From the NCBI GenBank assembly GCA_014526335.1, contig JACTAT010000014.1:2472840-2536839 (forward strand): 64,000 bases of DNA, written 5' to 3'. A program made the position numbers and the translations under genes. Shown here piece after piece: positions 37,601 through 46,600 of this stretch (position 1 is the first letter of the stretch; each line of letters begins with the position of its first letter). This DNA is from Chrysaora quinquecirrha. Taxonomy: Eukaryota > Cnidaria > Scyphozoa > Semaeostomeae > Pelagiidae. The notes under the pieces were generated by a model. The model saw only the letters and a list, made by a program, of their open reading frames with translations, was not told the origin of the DNA and did no database searches.

Positions 37601-40600
37601 CATTTAAACCCCGGGGCTTATTTCTTTTTGGAAGTTTTAGCAGGGACTTAATTATAGAGGGGGGCTTGTTAGAGAGGGAGGGGGCTTAATAAATTATTTA
37701 TCATATTTTACGTTTTATCTTGTCAAGATGAATGTTACAGACATTAAATAATAAATTCAAAGAAATTTCTAACCTTAGGCCCTGGCCAAACGATCAAACA
37801 TTGATGGTCTAACATTTGAGATTTGCTTGTCAAAGAAATGTTTGACCGTTTGGCCACGTCCAGAAACATTGCTCGTCCAACATTTTTTCCTTGTGTCAAG
37901 CAAAAAATGTTTTGAACATTTTTAAAAACATCATAAAACTAATTTTGCTACCATTACTTGTCAAGCAATGTTTTTGGACGTGGCCAAACGGTCAAACATT
38001 TGCTGTAAAGCAAATTCAAAATGATGGACCAACAATGTTTGATCGTTTGGCCAGGGCCTTAGATCACAAAAAGTTGGTAGTTATAGTAGTTATTAGTATG
38101 ATTATAAGTTATTCAAAAGGGGGCTTAATAGAGAGGGGGCTTAAAGAGAGAGGTGGTTTAAAGAGATTTTACGGTAAATTTATTTTAGGCTTTAGACGGT
38201 TCCCTTGTTTGTTTGTTTCGTTTAAATTCCGTTGGAAACTGTTTCAATTGTCACTTTATTACTGTTGCTCGCTTTCTTGTGTTCATTATTTGTATAATCT
38301 TTCGTTTTAGGCGCGGAAAAAACTCGACGGCCTGTTGTATGCTATCAAACGAATAAACCTGAATCCTAAAAGTGCTCAGTTGAAGAAGCGAATCATCAGA
38401 GAAGTGAAACTGCTTTCCAGGCTTAACCATGAAAATGTTGTCAGGTAGAAGATATGTTTTTCAATTAAAGTTCTCGAATATCCTTTTTTAAATATCCTTA
38501 GGCCCTGGCCAAACGATCAAACATTGTTGGTCCAACATTTGAGATTTGCTTGTCAAGCAAAATGTTTGATCGTTTCGCCACGTCCAAAAACATTGCTCGT
38601 CCAACATTTTTTGCGTGCGTCAAGCAAAAATGTTTTGAATTTTTCAAAACACCACGCCACAAATCTTGCTTATTTTTGCTCGTCAAGCAATGTTTGATCG
38701 TTTGGCCGCCTTTCCAACATTGCTTGTCAAACATTTCTTTTGTTTTCGACAAACTGCAACAACTTGCAACATTTCAACAACTCGCAACATTTCTTTGCAA
38801 CAAGGCATTCGTGCTTATGCATTAGCAATAACATCGTTTTATGGACAGCAATGTTTTTGGACGTGGCAAAACGGTCAAACATTTGATGTAAAGCAAATTT
38901 GAAATGTTGAACCAACAATGTTTGATCGTTTGGCCAGACCTCTTAATATCCTTTCATGCAGCTTCTCAGTAAGTAACTGTAGGGCTGGACTGACCTTAAC
39001 ATTAAGCAACCCGAGGGCTCAATTTAATTACTGCCAGCAATAAAGAAGTCAAACAATCAATCTGCAGCAACGCTGTCTTGTTGTTAAGTAATCGTTTTAA
39101 CTTGTTTTGCATTCTCCTCAGAACGTTAGCTTATTTATAGCTTTTCAATTGCTCCACTTCAAGACAGGATGGGTACTATTGAAGATGCCAACTTGATCAT
39201 TTGGTGTCAGTAAGCGCAGTGTGGCCCTCTATATGGCCCCTGTACAGTGCACCTCGATAATCGTCACAAGATGTGGAGTGAGTTGCCAAGCTTCTCAGTC
39301 AGTTCTCGTTAGACAGCTGAAGTTAAGGTTGGTCGTGTGAGGTCAGCAACTGGATGGGTGACTTTGCAGATGGATGACTAAACAACTCGCTCAGCCGTCC
39401 TTCGGAAGGAACGTTAAACTAGGGGTCCCATGCCTGGATGCAGCATGCATAGAAGACCTAAATTAGCTGAAAAGAGCTAGAAATAACAGCCTACTCAAAA
39501 TAAAGTAACAACAACAACAACAACAACAGGTATGGTTAAGGTATCGTTAGCTGATCTACTCTGAGATCTGAGATCTTAGTGAATGGTGCTAAATACACAA
39601 TTTCATCGTACCTCCTAAAAATTCACATTGCTCCTTCCTACAGATATTACAGCTCTTGGATCGAGGCTGAAGAAATAAGCTCAGGCGATGCAAAATCATC
39701 TGAAACTGGAAGCGAGACTGATAGTAAACAAAGAAGAAGAACAATCAGTAATAACCAGACAAAGGACGAACCAAAGGAGGACAGTCTTTTGAAATACAAT
39801 AACTTCGAGGCACCCAGTGAAGTACCTGACATCAATGACGATGATATATCATGGTGTGATGATGATATTAAACGGGAAAGTGATACCGAAGATCGAGACT
39901 CGGATAGTGATTCGTCGTCGTCGTCTGGTTTTAGTAACGATAGAAGAGCTGATACACGTGTTAAGCATTCAAGCGGATTTTTGAAAAGGTCGGAGCAACG
40001 AGACTCATCTGATGGCGTCATGTTTAAAATGGATGATTCTATGTTTCAGTTTGGAGATGTTTCGGATACAGATGTAAGTAGAAAATGTAGTAATTTAAAC
40101 GATCGCTGATTCCAGAGCTGAAAGATTTCGCAGTCTTCGAAGCGAAATGATTTATGAATCAACTTATCGAAAGTCTTCCATTTTTCAAGAAAGTGCGTTT
40201 TTGGCGTCTAGAATCGGAAGCCTTCCGAAGTCTACTTTTTCAGAATTCAGAAGAGATAAATGTCCCTAAAGATCACCCCCAAATTCATCAACATTTTTTC
40301 ATTTCATTTCGTATTTCATATTTTAGTATCGTCATTTCATGCCATTCAGAATTTTTCTCTTTATTCCCTACCATATTCATCAGATTGTTTATTTCTTACT
40401 GCATTCGTCAGCATCTGCATCTTTGTTGTAATCAGTTACTGTCGGCATGTTAATTTCATATTGTATGAGGCAGTTTTTTAAATCTATTTTCCATTCAAAA
40501 CCGTGTTCATTTCGTCATACAATATTCGTCATCATGTTCATTTCATATTCCATTTTGTAGCATTTTTACACAATTCAAAAGCAAATTCATTTCATGCCAC

Positions 40601-43600
40601 ATCAAATTCAGCAGGTTGCTTTTTAGTATTCTTTTTTAGCATTTCTGTTTTGCACCATTGAAAGCTTGTTCCTCCATTTCATGTCATGCTGTCATACCAT
40701 AGTTAGGGGCATGATCATTTCATACATTTTGCTAGAAGGGGCTGTGGCGTCGTGGTGTAATCCAGCTGACTCGTGGTATCAGGAGCTCAGTGTGGTCAGG
40801 GTTCAAGCCCAGCCACGGTAGCGTCACAGCCAGAGTCGAGGTCTCCATTAGTTAACCTACTACGAGATCCTAGCAACTGGCGCTAAAACACCATTTCACC
40901 TTCACCTTCCTTTCACCTTCTCCTTTCTTAGGCCCTGGTCCAACCTTGCCAAACGATCAAACATTGTTGGTTGAACGTTTGAAATTTACTTTATAACAAA
41001 TGTTTGACCGTTTGACTATATCACAAAACACTGCTCGTCCATTGCTTTTTGAGCTACAAAATTATTGCAGAAACCCCTTAGTGTATCAGGGAATGTCATA
41101 GGAATATTTGATAAGTAATGTTGGAAAGGCGGTTAAACGATCAAACATTGCTTGACAAGCAAAATATAACCAAACAAATTTTTGGCGTGATGTTTTTGAA
41201 AAAGTTCAGAATTATTCTTGCTTGGTGCAAGCACAAACAATGTTTCATCGTTAGTGTGAAAGCAAGGCACCTAGAGCAAAAGGGCTCGTCAAAAGATTGT
41301 AAGTAAAGTAAAAATTGCTTCATGGCTGTCAGTGTTTGGTATTTAAAACTTGATCTTTTTTCTTCAGGATGAATCAGAAGGCGAACCATTACCAAGTCTG
41401 GCAACGACGGAAACAAATACTTCAGAGGCAACCTTTGCACAATACCTTTATATACAAATGGAATACTGTGAGAAAAGTACACTTCGAAATGTGATAGATG
41501 AAGGTCTATACAAGAATCATGATCGAATGTGGAGACTATTCAGAGAGATTGTTGAGGGTCTGTCGCATGTTCATTCTCAGGTAGGTCATGTTTTGTTTTG
41601 TTAGGCCCTAGCCAAACGATCGAAAATTGTTTTCTCAAGCATCTGAAATTTGCTTATTAAGCAATGTTAGAACGTTTGGTCACGTTGCAAAACATTGCTT
41701 GACAAGCAGAAGTGCTAAGTGATGTTTTTTTGGAAAACTTCACAAACATTTTCTGCTTCTCACAAGCAAAAATGTTTGACGAGTAAGGGTTGTGTCGTGG
41801 ACAAACAGTGAAACATTTTGCTTAATATGCAAATTTGAAATGTTTGATAAACAATGTTTGATCGTTTGGCCACGGCCTTAGCTTTAAATACAATAGGTAA
41901 AGGTCCTGGCAAACAGAACAAACATTGTTGGTCAAACATTTGGAAATTGCTTTTCAAGCAATGTTTGGCTGTTTGGCACCGTTACAAAACATTGTTCGAC
42001 AAACAGAATTCGTTTAGCAATGTTTTGAGAAAACTTAAAAAATATTTGTGCTTGTTATAATCATATTCTGTTTGACAGTGAATATTTTTTGACGTGGCCA
42101 TCTTGGAAATATTTTTTTTCGATAAGCAAATTACAGATGTTTGACCAACACTGTTTGATCGTGTCTTAATTAAAGTCGTTCTGAAGGGTGATTTCAGAAG
42201 ATTTCCTCGTCAAACCCAACAATCTGGTTCTGTGAAGACAGAAAGAGTTCGTTTTCTCACTTGGAGTCTTCAATTAATTCTGTTAATTTACCCGCTGTAT
42301 CCTGCGAGCTGACTGGTGCTTAAAATACTATGCCAGTACAGTCTCACTTTGCTTGTTGGTGCATTTAGATTCGCATCTTGGTATAAATTCCGCAATTCAA
42401 TTTTAGTAGTTATTGTCCTACTTGCTCTAGCGTTCTTCATTATAAAATAAGATACATGCATCCTCGCTCACGCTCATGCAGCTTGTTATTTACAAAATTA
42501 CGTATCATCGACCTGAAATCAAAAAATGACCTGGAATTTTCGATTAATTCTCGTATCGCCTTTTAGGGAATAATTCACCGAGATTTGAAACCCGTTAACA
42601 TCTTCATGGATTCACGTGATCAAGTCAAAATCGGAGACTTCGGATTGGCTACTTCGCACACAGCAGGCCAATTAGATCAGTCGATGGTATCATTGAGCAT
42701 TGCTTCAGAGGCAAAAGCGTCTGGTGATTCGTCCAATCGAATGACAGGAAAAGTCGGTACTTATCTTTACGCAGCGCCTGAAATCGATGGACAAGCAACA
42801 AAAGTGAAAATATCCGAGAAAGTTGATATGTACAGTTTGGGAATTATATTCTTCGAGATGTGTTATAAGCCATTGTTGACTGGTATGGAGCGAGTCAAAG
42901 GTCATTGGTATGCTGAGAACAGTATGTATACATTAAACACTTGTCTGATATAATGCCTATATATTGGTGTCATAGTATCTTGTACAATAACCATTCTACA
43001 ACCAGGGGAAACTTTTCAAGCAATAAATCTATTGTGCTAAGATTATTTTTACCCATTCCAGGTCACACGACCTTGCTTTTCGAATGTATTTTAAACTTGC
43101 CATGAAAATCGAAATTCGAGCTCTTTCTCTGACTTGAAGCTTGAAGGCAATGGTTTCTCAAGATGATCGAGTCGAGTATAAGCACCCTTAGCCTTAGTTT
43201 TAGCGAATTCGTCAAATCCGTTTTAAGTGAATTTTTATCCGTGCATTCGTCATACTCTTGCCATCAACTATACGCACAAGATGGCCATTGTTCCAAGCGA
43301 CAATTTAATGTCTACACGCCGGCTACCGATCAGCAGGATACGCGACGTTTAGGCTCGCTTCAGAAGTTGTAGATTCGCTCCCAGCCTCCCCACGCAACAC
43401 AGCCCGCTCATAGTGGAGCTATCGCAATTAACAACAACAGCAACAGCTATTTTTTGATTTTATTTTTGAACGAATTGAATTGAGGTGAAGGGAGCAAAAA
43501 CTACGACTCATGTAATACGTCTAGGCGACGTTCCTCCTGTTGTGGATTTGTGGTTTTTTCCTTGCTTGATCTATGGATTTTCGTTATGATTTCGTAGCCA

Positions 43601-46600
43601 CCACAGTATTGCTTATTCTCCACAGTATGCAGAAAACGATACAGAGCTTTTCATTGATTTTTTAGGAAAAGATCATTCTCCCTGAAGAATTTGAGGAAAA
43701 GCCACGGCCGAAAGAGCGGAAGCTTCTTTTCTGGCTTCTCAACCACAATTCTGAAGAACGACCAACAGCCAATGAATTACTCGAAAGTGGCCTAATTCCA
43801 CCGAAGCTTGAAGATCGCCATTTTGATGAGCTACTTGCACTTACCCTAAAACAGACAAGTTCGACTAAATACAAACGCCTAACCGCCGCTTTGTTCAGTC
43901 AAAACCCCGACCCAGTTACGGAGCAAATCTACGATATGTACATGGACCAGTATAAAGAAGGTAGCATCACTATGGCGCACGCTTATGAATACGTGGAAAG
44001 CGTGCTTCGTGAGGTGTTCACGCAACACGGAGCCATTAACCAAGATATACCGTTACTGCTGCCAAAATGTCGCGTTTTTGAGGAGTATGACTCGATCGCG
44101 AATGTTATGGACCCCGAGGGTATCATCTTATCACTACCTTTTGACTCTCGTGTCGGTCTTGCACGGTACATCGCACGAAATGGTATCTACAATATGAAGA
44201 GATACAATATCGGAAAAGTCTATCGAGACACGAAGATTCACCGTGCACATCCCATTGAAATCAAGGAATGCTCCTTTGATATTATCAGTGATTCTTCTAA
44301 CTCTATGATACCAGATGCTGAAGTTCTCTATTCTGTTGAAGAGATCGTTAAATACTTCCCGAATTTAAAACACAGGAATTTCTACGTTCGCATGAACCAT
44401 ACTTTGCTATTAAAAGCTATATTACTGCAGAGTAATCTCGACGACAACCACACGGATAAAATATATTCGATATTACAGTGCTCTAAGGATACCAAGGACT
44501 GTATTTCGAAAATAAAGGCATTTTTACTGGATAAAGAAATAGCCGAACATAATGTCAACAAACTAATAATGTTTCTAGAATTTGAAGGGCCGGTGAATAA
44601 GGCAAGGGAAGTTTTGCAGTCGTTACGAAAATCGAGAGGACAAGTCGGAATATTAGCTAAGCAAGCTTTCAATGATTTACTGGGAGTCGTACGGAACTCA
44701 AAACTATTTGGCCTAGAAATACCGATCTTCGTTCAGACAAGTTTAGCATATAATGTGAATATGTTCTCGGGGATTGTATTTCAGTTTGTCGCCGAAAATA
44801 AACGGAAAAGGAAACACGGAGGAGTTGATATTCTTGCCGCCGGGGGGCGTTATGACAAATTGATAGAGATGTTCAAGCGCCCTAATGACCAGAAGCACTT
44901 CCCACGCGCTGTTGGGATCAGTATAGCTGTTGAGAAGATTGTGAATTCTGTTCTTCTTGATGTGGAGAAGAATGAGTCTATTCCGTCGTATCTGAATGAA
45001 TGTGATGTGCTGGTTGGATCCATGGGTGAATCTTCGCTTTTAGAGCAAAGACTGGGTGTCATAAAAGAGCTCTGGGCCGCAGGTGACCTCTATTGATTAT
45101 TCTGATATTTCCCATCATAATCTCTCTCTCCTTCTTTCAAAGCTTTACTGCTCATTATGTAGGCATCATTGATATATGCACACCTAATTAAAACTGTTGC
45201 ATATTTGATGTTTTTCAGGTATCAGAGCAAAGCTATCTTCTTATGATGTTCACCATGATGCCAGTTTAGAAGCACTGCAAGAATATTGCAAAGAAGCAGG
45301 CATTAATAATCTGCTTCTGCTGAAAGAAGCCGAGGCTCATTTCGTCCGGGTATGTTAACTTTATCTATGTATATAGTTTGGATAATCTTTGAGCAGTACA
45401 AAATTTCAAAATTGCAAGAAACAGCGGAAACATTTTTCGTCTGACACTCCTCAGGGTATTGACGTCTGAAGCAGACCAAAGGAGTTGAAAAAGGCGGAAT
45501 TTATATCTGGATGCGGATTGAAAAGCATTAAACAGCAATCAGCTGGCGGGGTACAGCGTGAAGACTGATAGGATTAATTGAATTCACTTGATATTGATAT
45601 CGATATTGATATTGATATTGATATTGATATTGATATTGATATTGATATTGATGTTGATGTTGATGTTGATGTTGATATTGATATTGATATTGATTTTCAT
45701 ATTGATTTTGATATTGACATTGACATTGACATTGATATTGATATCGATATTGATAATGATAATGATAATGATATTGATATTGATATTGATATTGATATTG
45801 ATATTGATATTGATATTGATATTGATATTGATATTGATTTTCATATTGATTTTCATATTGACATTGACATTGACATTGATATTGATATTGATATTGATAA
45901 TGTTATTGATATTGATATTGATATTGATATTGATATTGATATTGATATTGATATTGATATTGATATTGATATTGATTTTCATATCGATTTTGATATTGAT
46001 ATTGATATTGATGCTGATATTGATATTGATATTGATATTGATATTGATATTGATATTTATTTTGTTATTGATATTGGTATTAATTTTGATATTGATATTG
46101 ATATTATTGGTATTATCGCTAAATGACTTGTACTTTCTACTTTTTTTTGTTTTCTGCAACATCCTTTTTGACTGCTAAAGCAGTTCTAATTTTTATCAAG
46201 CCTTCAGCTGACACAGTGCTTAGATTCTCTTATTTTTCCTTCAGGTACGTACAAGAGAAAAGAGAAATTTACAGAAAACAAAGTTGCTAGACATATGATG
46301 TGTGAGTATCTACAGCAAATGTTAGCGTCTGATGTCAAAGATGTTAGCTTACCGGGACAGAAGGTAAATTTGTTGTATTCTTCTATTCAATATTCAGCAT
46401 TGTAGTTGAAATAAGGAAGTGACTTTCGCACTGTCGTAACGAAGCAGCCGAATGCCCTAAGAGAAATATTACTCGAATGCCCCTACAGGTTTCAGCATTT
46501 GGGGCTGTAGTACAGGAAAACAGTTTGATTCTTCAAGCAAACATTCATAAAGGGGCTTCTTTCAAAAATGAGCCTTTCTTATTCTCAGCTGCATAGAAAT

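Noticed and set aside
39316..39367. Possible 5S rRNA gene
   Set aside because: Only the internal promoter region is similar. It is followed by a SINE core and (CAA)n tail, and a second copy has the same structure.
40737..40830. Possible functional tRNA gene (A and B boxes)
   Set aside because: No cloverleaf with paired acceptor stem could be drawn, and related copies are dispersed with a common 3' body, which fits a SINE.
43891..45096. 401-residue frame taken as a separate HisRS-like gene starting at the internal ATG
   Set aside because: The frame is open upstream to the acceptor at 43665 and carries the end of the kinase domain, so it is GCN2 exon 18; the last codons before the stop are intron.
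45578..46178. Open frames of 182-196 residues on both strands
   Set aside because: They are translations of the (ATTGAT)n array inside GCN2 intron 19.
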